The notes: generated by a model not told the origin, from the letters alone. A stretch of 64,000 nucleotides of DNA from Rhodopseudomonas telluris (GCF_042432815.1 NZ_JBHLWM010000003.1:124001-188000), one strand, 5' to 3'; shown: positions 46,132 to 56,125, numbered from the stretch's first letter. Translations and numbers: made by a program.

Positions 46132-46827
46132 TCAGGCGGCGGGCTGCGCGGCGCGGGCCAGCGCGTCGGTCTGAGGCTTGGCGTCGGGCGCCCGCAGATA
46201 GAACGGCCGCGCCGGAGCGGCCTCCGGGTTCGCTGCCGCACCGAGCCACGCGACCCAGAAGATATCGGGCGCAGGCTGCTGATCGATCAGCGGCGCCGGC
46301 GGCGTCAGCGCCGGCCAGCGCGCGGCCAGCAACCCCGCCGCATTGCCGACCAGCCGCGGCGCGCCCTGCCGCGCGGCTTCCAGCGCCTCGGCGATCGGGC
46401 CGACACGCGGCCGCAGCAGGCGCGTGCCGTTGCCGCTGACGAGTTGGTAGTAGACGTGATCGTGCCGGGCATCGATCGCCGACAGGATCGGCGTGTCGTC
46501 GCGCTCGCTCACCAGCGGCGCCGCAAAGGCCGATAGCGTGGTGAGTCCGACCACCGGCTTGTCGGCCGCAAGCCCGATGCCGCGCGCGGCGGACAGTCCG
46601 ACGCGTAGCCCCGTGAAACTACCAGGCCCGGTGGTGACGGCCACGCGGTCGAGATCGGCGAAGCTGATGCCGGAGGCCTGCATCACGCGCGCCAGCATCG
46701 GCACCAGCGCCTCGGCATGGCCGCGCTGCATCGGCTCGGACTCGGAAGCGAGCAGCCGGTTGGCGTCGGTATCCAAAACCGCGGCCGAGCAGGCTTCAAG
46801 CGCCGTATCGATAGCAAGGATCAACAT
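46132..46827 (-). CDS. tsaB: TsaB, t6A37 tRNA modification factor
   Basis: Predicted 231-aa TsaB, a non-catalytic ASKHA-fold partner of TsaD in threonylcarbamoyl-adenosine formation at tRNA A37. Seen: MLILAIDTALEACSAAV, QRGHAEALVPMLARVM, TTGPGSFTGLRVGLSAARG. The neighbouring rimI gene supports the call. Confidence 0.95.
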   Translation of the reverse strand: MLILAIDTALEACSAAVLDTDANRLLASESEPMQRGHAEALVPMLARVMQASGISFADLDRVAVTTGPGSFTGLRVGLSAARGIGLAADKPVVGLTTLSAFAAPLVSERDDTPILSAIDARHDHVYYQLVSGNGTRLLRPRVGPIAEALEAARQGAPRLVGNAAGLLAARWPALTPPAPLIDQQPAPDIFWVAWLGAAANPEAAPARPFYLRAPDAKPQTDALARAAQPAA

Positions 46828-46975
46828 TCGCCCAGCATATCAGCAATGACGCACGCACGTCATGTGCCTGCCGGACACGATCGACAAGAATCGCTGACAG
46901 CCGAACGCGAGCCTCTGCATGGCGCGACGCACCATGCAGAGGCTCGGCGGTGGACGGGTTACGAAAGGCTCCGCC

Positions 46976-47542
46976 TCAGGTGACGGGGCGGACCTCGGTC
47001 ACCTCGGGCACGAAGTGCTTGAGCAGGTTCTGGATGCCGTGCTGCAGCGTCGCGGTCGAGGACGGGCAGCCCGAGCAGGCGCCCTTCATGGCCAGATAGA
47101 CGATGCCGTCCTTGAAGCCGCGGAAAGTGATGTCGCCGCCGTCATTGGCGACTGCCGGACGCACGCGCGTCTCGATCAGATCCTTGATGATCTCGACCGT
47201 CTCGGCATCGCCCTCGGCATAGAACTCATCGTCATCGCTCTCGTCGCCATCCGACTGGCCATCGGCCAGGATCGGGGCGCCCGACATGTAGTGCTCCATG
47301 ATGGCGCCGAGGATCGCGGGCTTGAGATGCTGCCAGTCGCCGCCGTCCTTGGTGACGGTGACGAAATCCGAGCCGTAAAACACGCCGCTGACGCCTTCGA
47401 CGCCGAACAGCCGCTCGGCCAGCGGCGAGCGCGCCGCCTGGCTGCGATCGGTGAATTCCATTGTGCCGCTGTCGAGCACGACGCGGCCGGGAATGAACTT
47501 CAGGGTCGCGGGGTTGGGCGTCGGTTCGGTCTGGATGAACAT
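46976..47542 (-). CDS. Nfu-type iron-sulfur scaffold protein
   Basis: Predicted 188-aa Fe-S cluster carrier. The Nfu_N domain covers about 1-90 (MFIQTEPTPNPATLKFIPGR, GVFYGSDFVTVTK). An acidic linker (DGDESDDDEFYAEGD) leads to the NifU-like C-terminal domain (LIETRVRPAVANDGGDITF) with the cluster-binding CxxC in GACSGCPSS. Start codon and length fit the alphaproteobacterial/mitochondrial Nfu1 group. Confidence 0.93.
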   Translation of the reverse strand: MFIQTEPTPNPATLKFIPGRVVLDSGTMEFTDRSQAARSPLAERLFGVEGVSGVFYGSDFVTVTKDGGDWQHLKPAILGAIMEHYMSGAPILADGQSDGDESDDDEFYAEGDAETVEIIKDLIETRVRPAVANDGGDITFRGFKDGIVYLAMKGACSGCPSSTATLQHGIQNLLKHFVPEVTEVRPVT

Positions 47543-47741
47543 GGAGGTCTCCGTCGTCGCCGGTTCAAGGCCGGCACGTGGGAAGGGCTGTGTCAGGCGT
47601 CGCGTCAGCGGGGCGGTGACGGCCTCGCTCGGACACGGTCGAATTCCTAGCAGATAACCACCGCGAACGCACGGTTCAACCCGCGGGCTGTTCCGGAGGA
47701 TGAACGAGCGCCTGAAAGAATTGCGCTTTTCAGGCGCAGCC

Positions 47742-48236
47742 TCAGGCCAGCGCGTCGATGTCGTCGTCGGTCAGGCTGGAGGCGACCATCACCACGGGAA
47801 CCGGAAAGCTGCCTAGATGACGAACCATCGCGGTGACGATCGGGCCCGGGCCTTCCGGCCCGTCGCTCGCGGCCAGGATCAGCATGACGATGTCGGAATC
47901 GTCCTCGATCACCGCGCGCACCTGGGCGATGGTGTCGCCCTCGCGGATCACCCGCTCCGGGGTGATGCCGGAGACGCCATTGGCGCGGCCGGAGGCGCGG
48001 TCGAGCGCCTGCTCGGCGGTCTCGATCGCCTCGGCGCGCATCACGTCGGCGACGCCGAGCCATTGCTGGTTCTGGTCGAGGATCTCGATCACCCGCAGCA
48101 TCACCACCGCGCCGCCGACCCGCACCGCCCAGCGGCTGGCGTAATACACCGCGCGATCCCATTCGGCGGTGTCGTCGACGATGACGAGACATTTCGGCTT
48201 GTGGCCGGATTCGTAGCTGCGTCGCTGGCTGCTCAT
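47742..48236 (-). CDS. Universal stress protein (UspA family)
   Basis: Predicted 164-aa single-domain UspA protein. The N-terminal strand CLVIVDDTAEWDRAVYYA and the end block GSFPVPVVMVASSL fit the alpha/beta USP fold. The ATP-binding motif GxxGx(9)G(S/T) is only loosely present (ASDGPEGPGPIVTAMVRH), so nucleotide binding is unsure. The start at 48236 (MSSQRRSYESGHKPK) follows a repeat-filled gap from trpS. Confidence 0.85.
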   Translation of the reverse strand: MSSQRRSYESGHKPKCLVIVDDTAEWDRAVYYASRWAVRVGGAVVMLRVIEILDQNQQWLGVADVMRAEAIETAEQALDRASGRANGVSGITPERVIREGDTIAQVRAVIEDDSDIVMLILAASDGPEGPGPIVTAMVRHLGSFPVPVVMVASSLTDDDIDALA

Positions 48237-48319
48237 GATCGTCCCCGGAGTTCCCAAGCGCGAGCCCGCGCAACCACGCGATGCTGCCATGGCCATGTAA
48301 GAAAGGACAAGGGCACGGC

Positions 48320-48420
48320 CCTCATGGTGAGGAGCGCAGCGAAGCTGCGCGTCTCGAACCATGACGAGACAGGCTCGTCCTTCGAGACGCCCGGCTACGC
48401 CGGGCTCCCCAGGACGAGGG
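48320..48420. repeat. Family B nested inverted repeat between trpS and uspA
   Basis: CCTCATGGTGAGGAGCGCAG..GTCTCGAACCATGACGAGAC, then TCGTCCTTCGAGACGCCCGG..CTCCCCAGGACGAGGG. Two hairpin halves in opposite orientation, 13 bp past the trpS stop. Confidence 0.78.
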
Positions 48421-48433
48421 CCGAGGTCGAATA

Positions 48434-49483
48434 TCAGCCCTTCTTGCGCACCATGCCCATGATGTCCTTCACGGCCAGCATGGTTTCGGCCGCGATCGCG
48501 CGGGCGCGGTCGCTGCCGTCGGCGAGGACGGAGTCGACATAGTCGTGGTCGGCCGACAGCCGCTTCATCTCGCCGGCGATCGGCGACAGCTTCTCGACCG
48601 CGAGATCGACCAGGCTCGACTTGAACGCCGAGAACTGCGCGCCGCCGAATTCGCCGAGCACGGCGGCCTTCGGCTTGCCGGACAGCGCCGCGTAGATGCC
48701 GACCAGGTTGTCGGCTTCGGGACGCGGCTCGAGCCCCTTCTCCTCGCTCGGCAGCGGCTCCGGATCGGTCTTGGCCTTGCGGATCTTCTGCGCGATCGCG
48801 TCGGCGTCGTCGGTGAGGTTGATGCGCGAGTAGTCCGACGGATCGGACTTCGACATCTTCTTGGTGCCGTCGCGCAGGCTCATCACCCGGGTCGCCGGAC
48901 CGGTGATCACCGGCTCGGGCAGCGGGAAGTACGCGTCGCCAAAGCCCTGCGCGGCGATCGAGGCCGAGAAGTCGTTGTTGAACTTCTGGGCGATGTCGCG
49001 GGTCAGCTCGACATGCTGTTTCTGGTCCTCGCCGACCGGCACATGGGTGGCGCGATACACCAGAATGTCGGCGGCCATCAGCACCGGGTAGTCGTACAGA
49101 CCGACCGAGACGTTCTCGCGATCCTTGCCGGCCTTTTCCTTGAACTGGGTCATGCGGTTGAGCCAGCCGAGCCGCGCGATGCAGTTCAGCACCCAGGCCA
49201 GCTCGGAATGCTCGGCGACCTGGCTCTGGTTGAAGATGATCTGCTTCTTCGGATCGATGCCGGCCGCGATGAACGCCGCGGTGACTTCGCGAATGTTCTT
49301 GCGCAGTTCGTCCGGACCGCCCCACACCGTCACCGGCACCGTGATGGCGTGCAGATCGACCACGCAGTACACGCAATTATGCGTCTCCTGCATCTTCACG
49401 AAGTTGACGATCGCGCCGAGATAATTGCCGAGATGCAGATTTCCGGTGGGCTGGATGCCGGAAAATACCCGTTGTGTGGTCAT
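48434..49483 (-). CDS. trpS: Tryptophanyl-tRNA synthetase
   Basis: Predicted 349-aa class I synthetase. The HIGH-equivalent is PTGNLHLGNYLGA, and the KMSKS loop is GTKKMSKSDPSDYSR. VDLHAIT and the GEDQKQHVELTRDIA block are typical. MTTQRVFSGIQ at 49483 is the start; the longer open frame upstream lies within murJ in another frame. Confidence 0.97.
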   Translation of the reverse strand: MTTQRVFSGIQPTGNLHLGNYLGAIVNFVKMQETHNCVYCVVDLHAITVPVTVWGGPDELRKNIREVTAAFIAAGIDPKKQIIFNQSQVAEHSELAWVLNCIARLGWLNRMTQFKEKAGKDRENVSVGLYDYPVLMAADILVYRATHVPVGEDQKQHVELTRDIAQKFNNDFSASIAAQGFGDAYFPLPEPVITGPATRVMSLRDGTKKMSKSDPSDYSRINLTDDADAIAQKIRKAKTDPEPLPSEEKGLEPRPEADNLVGIYAALSGKPKAAVLGEFGGAQFSAFKSSLVDLAVEKLSPIAGEMKRLSADHDYVDSVLADGSDRARAIAAETMLAVKDIMGMVRKKG

Positions 49484-49560
49484 GGTCAGTTCCTGCGCGT
49501 GATCGGTCGGCGCGCGCCCGGTGGCTGCGGCGCGGCGCGCCGTCCATTGGCACGCGGCGG

Positions 49561-51117
49561 CTAGCCGCGCAAGCCGCGCGGCGGCCGCAGCGCCGTTCCG
49601 AGTGCGGCCGGCCGCACCACCCCGAACAGCACCAGCAGCCCGCCATAGACGATCAACCCGCCGGCGATCAGAACGGCAAGCCCGGCCGCCTGGGCCAGCG
49701 TTCCGGCTGCCGTCACCCAGGGCAGCACAAACTGCGCCTTGAGCGTCAGCAGCGCGCCCATCGCGCTCGCCGCGACCGCGATCAGCACGATGCGCCGGCG
49801 CGCGGCGGCATCGATGCTGACGCCGAAACGGCGCAGGCCCCGCCACAGCAGAAAGGCCGCATTGCTCCAGCCGCCGAGCGCGACCGCCAGCGCCACACCG
49901 GCGGCACCGAACAGCCGCCCCAGCAGCAGCGCCGCGACCATCGCCACCGCCAGCGCCGCCAGCGTGGCGAGCAGCGGCGTCCTTGTGTCCTCGCGGGCGT
50001 AGAACGCCGCCGACCAAGTCTTGGCCAGCACCTGCGCCGGCAGGCCGAGCGCCAGCACGCCGAGCGCCAGCGCGGTCGCGGCGGTGTCCTCGGCACTGAA
50101 CGCGCCGTGTTCGAACAGCAGCCGGACGATGGGCTCGCGCAACACGATCAGCCCGAGCGTTGCCGGCAGCGCGACGCCGACCGCAAGCTCGAGCCCGCGC
50201 GAGGCAGCCTCGGACTGCGCCGCATGATCGTCACCGCGAACCGCGCGCGACAATTCCGGCACCAGTACGGCGCCCATCGCCACGCTGACGATGCCGAGCG
50301 GCAGCTCGATCAGCCGATTGGCGAAATACAGCCACGACACCGCCGACGGCACCCCCGACGCCACGATGGCGCCGATCACGATCAAGAGCTGCGGCCCGGA
50401 ATTGGCGATCATGCCGGGGATCGCCTTGGCGAAGAACGCCTGCATGGCGGTGTCGAACGACACCCGCAGCGGCGTCGCGAGCTTCTCGCCGCGGCTGTTG
50501 AACGCCAAAATCGACAGCTGCAGCAGCCCGGCGATGCCGACGGTGCCGGACAACACCCATGCCGCCACGACGTCGTCGTCGCTGGCAAACAGCAGCACGG
50601 CGGTGACGACGATCAGCGCCGCGTTGAACAGCAGCGGCGAGAACGCCGTCAGGCCGACCTTCCCGTCGGCGTTGAACAGCCCCATCATCACCGCGACCGG
50701 ACCGGCGAACGCCAGATAGGGCAGCATCAGCCGCGCGTCGCGGACCGCCATACCGAGCACCGGATGGCCGACGAAGCCGGGCGCGAGCAACGCGATCAAG
50801 AGCGGCATGAACACGCCGACCAGCACCGCCAGCACCAGCGTCGCCAGCGCCACGGTGCCGAGCAGCCGCCCGGCGAAGGCTGCGGCCGCGGCCGGCCCGT
50901 TGTACTCGCGCACCCGCAGCCAGGCCGGCACCAGCGCCGCATTCAGCGCGCCCTCGGTGAGCAGCCGCCGCGTCACATTGACGAGCTGAAACGCCAGCAG
51001 AAACGCATCCGCCACCGCCCCGGCCCCGAGCAGCGCCGCGACCAGCGCATCGCGAACGAATCCCAGCAAGCGGGAGGACAAGGTGCCGGCTGAGACGGTG
51101 AGGAGTGGAAGGATCAT
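49561..51117 (-). CDS. murJ: MurJ lipid II flippase
   Basis: Predicted 518-aa polytopic membrane protein (about 14 helices) that flips lipid II for peptidoglycan synthesis. Seen: TLSSRLLGFVRDALVAALLG, the LTEGALNAALVPAWLR block, LFNADGKVGLTAFSPLLFNA and ELPLGIVSVAMGAVLVPELS. The start MILPLLTVSAG at 51117 follows a GGAAGGATC sequence. trpS follows after 77 bp. Confidence 0.96.
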   Translation of the reverse strand: MILPLLTVSAGTLSSRLLGFVRDALVAALLGAGAVADAFLLAFQLVNVTRRLLTEGALNAALVPAWLRVREYNGPAAAAAFAGRLLGTVALATLVLAVLVGVFMPLLIALLAPGFVGHPVLGMAVRDARLMLPYLAFAGPVAVMMGLFNADGKVGLTAFSPLLFNAALIVVTAVLLFASDDDVVAAWVLSGTVGIAGLLQLSILAFNSRGEKLATPLRVSFDTAMQAFFAKAIPGMIANSGPQLLIVIGAIVASGVPSAVSWLYFANRLIELPLGIVSVAMGAVLVPELSRAVRGDDHAAQSEAASRGLELAVGVALPATLGLIVLREPIVRLLFEHGAFSAEDTAATALALGVLALGLPAQVLAKTWSAAFYAREDTRTPLLATLAALAVAMVAALLLGRLFGAAGVALAVALGGWSNAAFLLWRGLRRFGVSIDAAARRRIVLIAVAASAMGALLTLKAQFVLPWVTAAGTLAQAAGLAVLIAGGLIVYGGLLVLFGVVRPAALGTALRPPRGLRG

Positions 51118-51226
51118 CCGCGGGTTATAGCCGGATTGCACCCGCAACGGACTGGTCCGACTTGGTTTAGTGGCTGATTGGTAAAAGCGGCGGCCCTGGT
51201 GGCCGGCGAAGCCTCCATCTACCGCC

Positions 51227-51317
51227 GTCATGGCCGGGCTTGACCCGGCCATCCATCCCTCACGAAAAGAGCGTCTTGCGAATAAGATGGATGCGCGGAT
51301 CAAGCCCGCGCATGACG
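51227..51317. repeat. Family D nested inverted repeat (GTCATGGCCGGG)
   Basis: CGTCATGGCCGGGCTTGACC followed by CGGCCATCCATC, mirrored by AGATGGATGCGCGGATCAAG followed by CCCGCGCATGACG. It lies in the 332-bp gap between murJ and the PfkB-family kinase; the rest of that gap holds the upstream regions and nothing else I recognise. Confidence 0.75.
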
Positions 51318-51449
51318 ATCGGGGAACGTCCCGCGCTTGCCGCGTTGCTGCGGAACGTGATAGGTCGGCGCGCCTTCGCGCAGCCGGCGATGCACCGGTT
51401 TTGTCCCGCAAACCCGCGGATTTTCCCCCTCGCCGCCACGGACCCATCG

Positions 51450-52451
51450 ATGACCACAGCCAAATACGACGTCCTCGCCATCGGCAACGCGCTGTTCGAC
51501 GTGCTGGTGCGCACCGAGGACGACTTTCTGGTCCGCCACGGCATGACCAAGGGCGGCATGGCGCTGATCGATCAGGCGCAGGCGGCGGCGATCTATGCCG
51601 ACATGGGCATGGCGACCGAAATCTCCGGCGGCTCGGCGGCCAACACCATCGTCGGCCTGGCCTCGTTCGGTGCCCGCACCGCTTACGTCGGCAAGATCAA
51701 GGACGATCAGATCGGCAAGCTCTACGCCCACGACATCCGCGCCGCCGGCGTCGCGTTCGACACCAAGCCGGCCGCGGACGGCCCGGCGACCGGCTGCTCC
51801 TACATTTTGGTGACGCCGGACGGCGAGCGCACCATGAACACCTATCTGGGCGCCGCGCAGGATCTGGCTCCAAGCGATATCGACGAAGCGCAAATCGCCG
51901 CCGCGTCGATCGTGTATCTCGAAGGCTATCTGTGGGATCCGCCGCAGGCCAAGGAAGCGTTCCTGAAAGCCTCGAAGATCGCCCACGGCGCCGGCCGCAA
52001 GGTCGCGCTGACGCTGTCGGATGCGTTCTGCGTCGACCGCTACCGCGCCGAGTTTCTCGACCTGATGCGCAGCAAGACCGTCGATCTGATCTTCGCCAAC
52101 GAGTCCGAGCTCCATTCGCTGTACCAGACCTCCGATTTCGACACCGCGCTGAAGCAGCTCGGCCAGGACGTCGCGCTCGGCGTCGTCACCCGCAGCGAGA
52201 AGGGTTGCGCCGTGGTCGAAGGCGGCAGCGTGACGCTTGTGCCGGCCGCGTCGATCGAGCAGCTCGTCGACACCACCGGCGCCGGCGATTTGTTCGCCGC
52301 CGGCTTCCTGTTCGGCCTGGTGCGCAACGCCGGCTATGAAGCCGCCGGCCGCCTCGGTGCCCTCGCCGCCGCCGAAGTGATCCAGCACATCGGCGCAAGG
52401 CCGCAGGTGTCGCTGAAGGAACTGGCTCAGCAGCACGGGCTGCCGGTTTAA
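51450..52451 (+). CDS. PfkB-family carbohydrate/adenosine kinase
   Basis: Predicted 333-aa ribokinase-family kinase. GNALFDVLVRTEDDFL start, the GGSAANTIVGLASFG substrate motif, the catalytic block DTTGAGDLFAAGFLFGL with the Asp base, and TRSEKGCAVV. Homologues in this group are annotated adenosine kinase; sugar or nucleoside preference is not certain. The ATG at 51450 (MTTAKYDVLAIGN) is preferred over longer starts inside the repeat region. Confidence 0.92.
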   Translation: MTTAKYDVLAIGNALFDVLVRTEDDFLVRHGMTKGGMALIDQAQAAAIYADMGMATEISGGSAANTIVGLASFGARTAYVGKIKDDQIGKLYAHDIRAAGVAFDTKPAADGPATGCSYILVTPDGERTMNTYLGAAQDLAPSDIDEAQIAAASIVYLEGYLWDPPQAKEAFLKASKIAHGAGRKVALTLSDAFCVDRYRAEFLDLMRSKTVDLIFANESELHSLYQTSDFDTALKQLGQDVALGVVTRSEKGCAVVEGGSVTLVPAASIEQLVDTTGAGDLFAAGFLFGLVRNAGYEAAGRLGALAAAEVIQHIGARPQVSLKELAQQHGLPV

Positions 52452-52468
52452 GCGACGCTTATCTCCAG

Positions 52469-52612
52469 GTCATTCCGGGGGCGCGAGCGCAGCTCGCGAA
52501 CCCGGAATCCATAACCCCTGTGGTTATGACTTGAGCAAGACGCCGCCGTGCCTCACCGCGACTCCAGGGGCTATGGATTCCGGGCTCGCGCTACGCGCGC
52601 CCCGGAATGACG
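52469..52612. repeat. Family E nested inverted repeat (GTCATTCCGGGG)
   Basis: GTCATTCCGGGGGCGCGAGC..AACCCGGAATCCATA, mirrored by TATGGATTCCGGG..GCGCCCCGGAATGAC. It fills the first half of the 355-bp gap 52452-52806. Confidence 0.78.
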
Positions 52613-52645
52613 AACGTGTTGGACTGAAGTAACAACACGCCAGGC

Positions 52646-52785
52646 CCTCATCCTGAGGAGCCCGGCGACGCTCGCAGAGCGGGGCCGGGCGTCTCGAAGG
52701 ATGGCCGCGCACAGCGGGCTTCCGCGAGCCCGTGACGCCTTATGGTTCGAGACGCATCGCTAACGCGATGCTCCTCACCATGAGG
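52646..52785. repeat. Family B nested inverted repeat upstream of the acyl-CoA synthetase stop
   Basis: CCCTCATCCTGAGGAGCCCG..GGGCGTCTCGAAGGATGG, then ATGGTTCGAGACGCATCGCT..ATGCTCCTCACCATGAGGGG. It mixes the CATCCTGAGG and CATGGTTCGA forms, as at 29278-29430 and 58118-58243. Confidence 0.78.
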
Positions 52786-52806
52786 GGCTCGCTCATCACG
52801 AACGCC

Positions 52807-54531
52807 TCACGCCGTCTTCGCCGCCTTCAGGCCGAGCTTTTCTTCCACCTTCTCGCGCATCACGAATTTCTGGATCTTGCCGGTGACCGTCATCGGGAAG
52901 TCGTCGACGAATTCGATGTAGCGCGGGATCTTGTTGTGGGCGATCTGGCCCTGGCAGAAGGCGCGCACCTCGTCGGCCGTCAGCGTCTCGCCGGCGCGCG
53001 GGCGGACCCAGGCGCAGAGTTCTTCGCCGTAGCGGTCATCGGCGACGCCGAAGATCTGCACGTCCTGAATTTTCGGATGGCGATACAGGAATTCCTCGAT
53101 CTCGCGCGGATAGAGATTCTCGCCGCCGCGGATCACCATGTCCTTGATGCGCCCAACGATATTGCAGAAGCCTTCGTCGTCGATCACCGCGAGATCGCCG
53201 GTATGCATCCAGCCGGCGGCGTCGAGCACGTCGGCGGTTTTCTCCGCCTCGTCCCAATAGCCCAGCATGATGCTGTAGCCGCGGGTGCAGAGCTCACCGC
53301 GGGTGCCGCGCGGCACGATGCGGCCTTCGAGATCGATCACCTTGACCTCGACATGCGGATGGATTCGGCCGACCGTTGAAACGCGGCGCTCCTCCGGATC
53401 GTCGACCGCGCTCTGGAAGCTGACCGGGCTGGTCTCGGTCATGCCATAGGCGATCGTCACTTCGCGCATATTCATCTGATCGTTGACGCGGCGCATCACT
53501 TCGACCGGGCACGGCGCGCCCGCCATGATGCCGGTGCGCAGCGACGACAGGTCGAAGCTGGCGAATTGCGGATGATCGAGCTCGGCGATGAACATCGTCG
53601 GCACGCCATACAGCGCCGTGCACTTCTCCTGCGACGCCGTCTGCAGCGTCGCCAGCGGATCGAACCCCTCGCCGGGATACACCATGGTGGCGCCGGAAGT
53701 AACCGAGGCGAGATTGCCCATCACCATGCCGAAGCAGTGATACAGCGGCACCGGAATGCAGATGCGGTCCTGTTCGGTCAGCTTCATGGCGCGGCCGACG
53801 AAGTAACCGTTGTTGAGGATGTTGTGATGCGTCAGCGTCACGCCTTTGGGCGAGCCGGTGGTGCCGCTGGTGAACTGGATGTTGACGGCGTCGTCGAACT
53901 GCAGCTCGCCGGCGAGCTGCGCGATCATCTGGCGATGGCGATCGCCGCCCATCGCCGCGACCTCGTCGAACGCGACCGTGCCGGGAGCTTTCGGCCCGCC
54001 GATCTGAATCACCGCGCGCAACTGCGGCAGCTTCGCCGATTTCAGCGCGCCGGGCTGCCCGCGCGAAAGCTCCGGGATCAGCGTGTTCAGCATCTCCATA
54101 TAGGCCGAGGTCTTGAACGCGGTCGCAGTCACCAGCGCGGCGCAGCCGACCTTGGCGAGCGCGAATTCGAGTTCGCTGAGTCGGTAGGCCGGGTTGATAG
54201 TGACGAGAATCAGTCCGGCTTTGGCGGCGGCGAATTGCGTCAGCGTCCATTCGGGCCGGTTCATCGACCACACGCCGATGCGTTCGCCGCGCTGCAGGCC
54301 GAGCGCGAGGAAGCCGGCGGCGAGCGCATCGACGCGCTGCGCAAACTCGCGCCAGCTCCAGCGCACGTCGTGGCTGGGCGACACCAGCGCCTCGCGGTCT
54401 GGCCATTGCCGCGCAGCAAGATCAAGCGCCTGTCCGATGGTAATGCCGAGCAGCGGCGCGTCGGAGATGCCGCAGACGTAGCTCGGAGCCTTGTCGGCCG
54501 GAGACTTGATGGCTGAAGCCTGATCGGTCAC
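52807..54531 (-). CDS. Acyl-CoA synthetase (AMP-binding family)
   Basis: Predicted 574-aa fatty acid-CoA ligase of the ACSF2 type. AMP motif FTSGTTGSPKGVTLTHHN, YGMTETSPVSFQS, the DLAVIDDEGFCNIVGRIKD hinge and the C-terminal catalytic Lys in MTVTGKIQKFVMREK. Medium- or long-chain fatty acid activation is likely; exact substrate unknown. A serine hydrolase gene lies upstream (116-bp gap). Confidence 0.92.
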   Translation of the reverse strand: MTDQASAIKSPADKAPSYVCGISDAPLLGITIGQALDLAARQWPDREALVSPSHDVRWSWREFAQRVDALAAGFLALGLQRGERIGVWSMNRPEWTLTQFAAAKAGLILVTINPAYRLSELEFALAKVGCAALVTATAFKTSAYMEMLNTLIPELSRGQPGALKSAKLPQLRAVIQIGGPKAPGTVAFDEVAAMGGDRHRQMIAQLAGELQFDDAVNIQFTSGTTGSPKGVTLTHHNILNNGYFVGRAMKLTEQDRICIPVPLYHCFGMVMGNLASVTSGATMVYPGEGFDPLATLQTASQEKCTALYGVPTMFIAELDHPQFASFDLSSLRTGIMAGAPCPVEVMRRVNDQMNMREVTIAYGMTETSPVSFQSAVDDPEERRVSTVGRIHPHVEVKVIDLEGRIVPRGTRGELCTRGYSIMLGYWDEAEKTADVLDAAGWMHTGDLAVIDDEGFCNIVGRIKDMVIRGGENLYPREIEEFLYRHPKIQDVQIFGVADDRYGEELCAWVRPRAGETLTADEVRAFCQGQIAHNKIPRYIEFVDDFPMTVTGKIQKFVMREKVEEKLGLKAAKTA

Positions 54532-54647
54532 GTCCTGGTCTCCTCCTCACGCGCCGGTCCGGATCGGCCGACGGATTGTTCTTGATTGCGAGATGGTCGC
54601 GCCTGCGGCGGAGCTTGTCGAGCCCCGCCGCGGGCTTGTGGCAAACT

Positions 54648-55832
54648 TCAGGCAGCCTTCTGGGCGGCCCCGAGCGCCGCATAGACGCCGCGCTCGAACG
54701 CCGCGAAGGCGTCGAGGCACTTGGCGTCGCCGAACGGCAGCACCTGCATCAGGATCACGCCGCAAATGTCGCGGGTCGGGTCGATCCAGTAGTAGGTGTT
54801 GGCGAGGCCGGCCCAGGCGAGGCTGCCGGGGCTGCGGCCTTCCGGCGTGGTCTCGGTGTTGATCAGGAAGCTCAGCCCCCACTTCTTGTCCATGCCCGGA
54901 TAGAGATCGACGTCGTTGGTGGCGAACGCGACCGCCGAGTTGAGCTTGGTGACGTTGAGGTCGCCGATGTGGTTCTGGCCCATCAGCGCGACGGTTTCGG
55001 GCTTCAGCACCTGGTTGCCATTGCCGCGGCCCTTGTTGAGAATCATCCGGGCGAACTTCAGATAGTCCGCCGCGGTGCCGTAGAGGCCGCCGCCGCCCAT
55101 GTGGAATTCCGGATTCTGCTCGACCTCGAACGGGATCGGCGTCAGCGAGCCGTCCTCGCCGCGGGCGTGGACCGCGACCAGCCGGTTGCGCTGTTCGTCG
55201 GCGATCTTGAAGCCGGTGTCGGTCATGCCGAGCGGCGCGAACAGATGATCGCGCAAATACGCGTCGAGCTTGATGCCGGTGACGGCCTCGACCGCCTTGC
55301 CGGCGAAATCGATGTTGATGCCGTATTCCCAGCGGGTGCCGGGATCGGACGCCAGCGGCGTCTTCAGCGCGGCGTTCTGGCAGCCGATGATGCCGGGCAC
55401 GCCATGGTGCTCCATGTACTTCACCATGTCGGCGTTCCACATGTCGTAGCAGAAGCCGGCGGTGTGGGTGAGCAACTGGCGGAGCGTGATCGGCGCCTTG
55501 GCCGGACGGGTCTTCGGCGTGCCGTCGGCCGCGAAGCCGTCCAGCACCAGCGGCGCGGCGAGATCGGGCAGCACCTTGCCGATCGGCTCGTCCAGCGACA
55601 GCTTGCCCTGTTCGACCAGCTGCATCGCCGCCGCCGCGGTGATCGCCTTGGTCATCGAGGCGATCCAGAACACGCTGTCGGTCGTCATCGGCTGCGGCTT
55701 GGTCAGATCGCGCTTGCCGAACGCGCCCTGATACACCGTCTCGTTCGCGTTGCCCGCCATCGCGACGACGCCCGGAATGTCGCCCCGGTCGCAGAAGCGT
55801 TGCAACGATTGATCGATCTCTGCGCTGCGCAT
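54648..55832 (-). CDS. Serine beta-lactamase-fold hydrolase (class C/EstB-like)
   Basis: Predicted 394-aa member of the beta-lactamase/penicillin-binding family, probably an esterase or peptidase. Catalytic SxxK is in WIASMTKAITAAAAMQLVEQ and the Tyr motif in WEYGINIDFAGKAVEAVTG. LLTHTAGFCYDMWN and GGGGLYGTAADYLKFARM are family blocks. No signal peptide, so it is cytoplasmic. The ATG at 55832 (MRSAEIDQ) is preferred over one 66 bp upstream. Not evidence of antibiotic resistance. Confidence 0.88.
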   Translation of the reverse strand: MRSAEIDQSLQRFCDRGDIPGVVAMAGNANETVYQGAFGKRDLTKPQPMTTDSVFWIASMTKAITAAAAMQLVEQGKLSLDEPIGKVLPDLAAPLVLDGFAADGTPKTRPAKAPITLRQLLTHTAGFCYDMWNADMVKYMEHHGVPGIIGCQNAALKTPLASDPGTRWEYGINIDFAGKAVEAVTGIKLDAYLRDHLFAPLGMTDTGFKIADEQRNRLVAVHARGEDGSLTPIPFEVEQNPEFHMGGGGLYGTAADYLKFARMILNKGRGNGNQVLKPETVALMGQNHIGDLNVTKLNSAVAFATNDVDLYPGMDKKWGLSFLINTETTPEGRSPGSLAWAGLANTYYWIDPTRDICGVILMQVLPFGDAKCLDAFAAFERGVYAALGAAQKAA

Positions 55833-56125
55833 GTGGTCATCCTCCCATTTGGTTTTTTGTAGCGGCGGGATTGTTCCGCGCGATCGCGACATTCGCAAGA
55901 CGCCGGATCAATTGATCCGCTCCAAACGGATCGCTTTCGCGATCGCGAAGCCCGAATGGCCGGAAAGTCCAATCAGCCGGGCAGCTTAAGGCGCGCGCAA
56001 CCACGATCGCTTGCGGCAACGCGCTGCGGGAACGAAGGCCGCCTCACGCCGTTCACAATGCGGCCGCAGTCGTGACGAGATCCGCTCAACGGGTGCGCCA
56101 GCAAGTATGTGGCGGAGCACAACCC

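Noticed and set aside
54648..55832. Antibiotic-resistance beta-lactamase
   Set aside because: No signal peptide, and the sequence resembles EstB-like esterases; the neighbour is an acyl-CoA synthetase.
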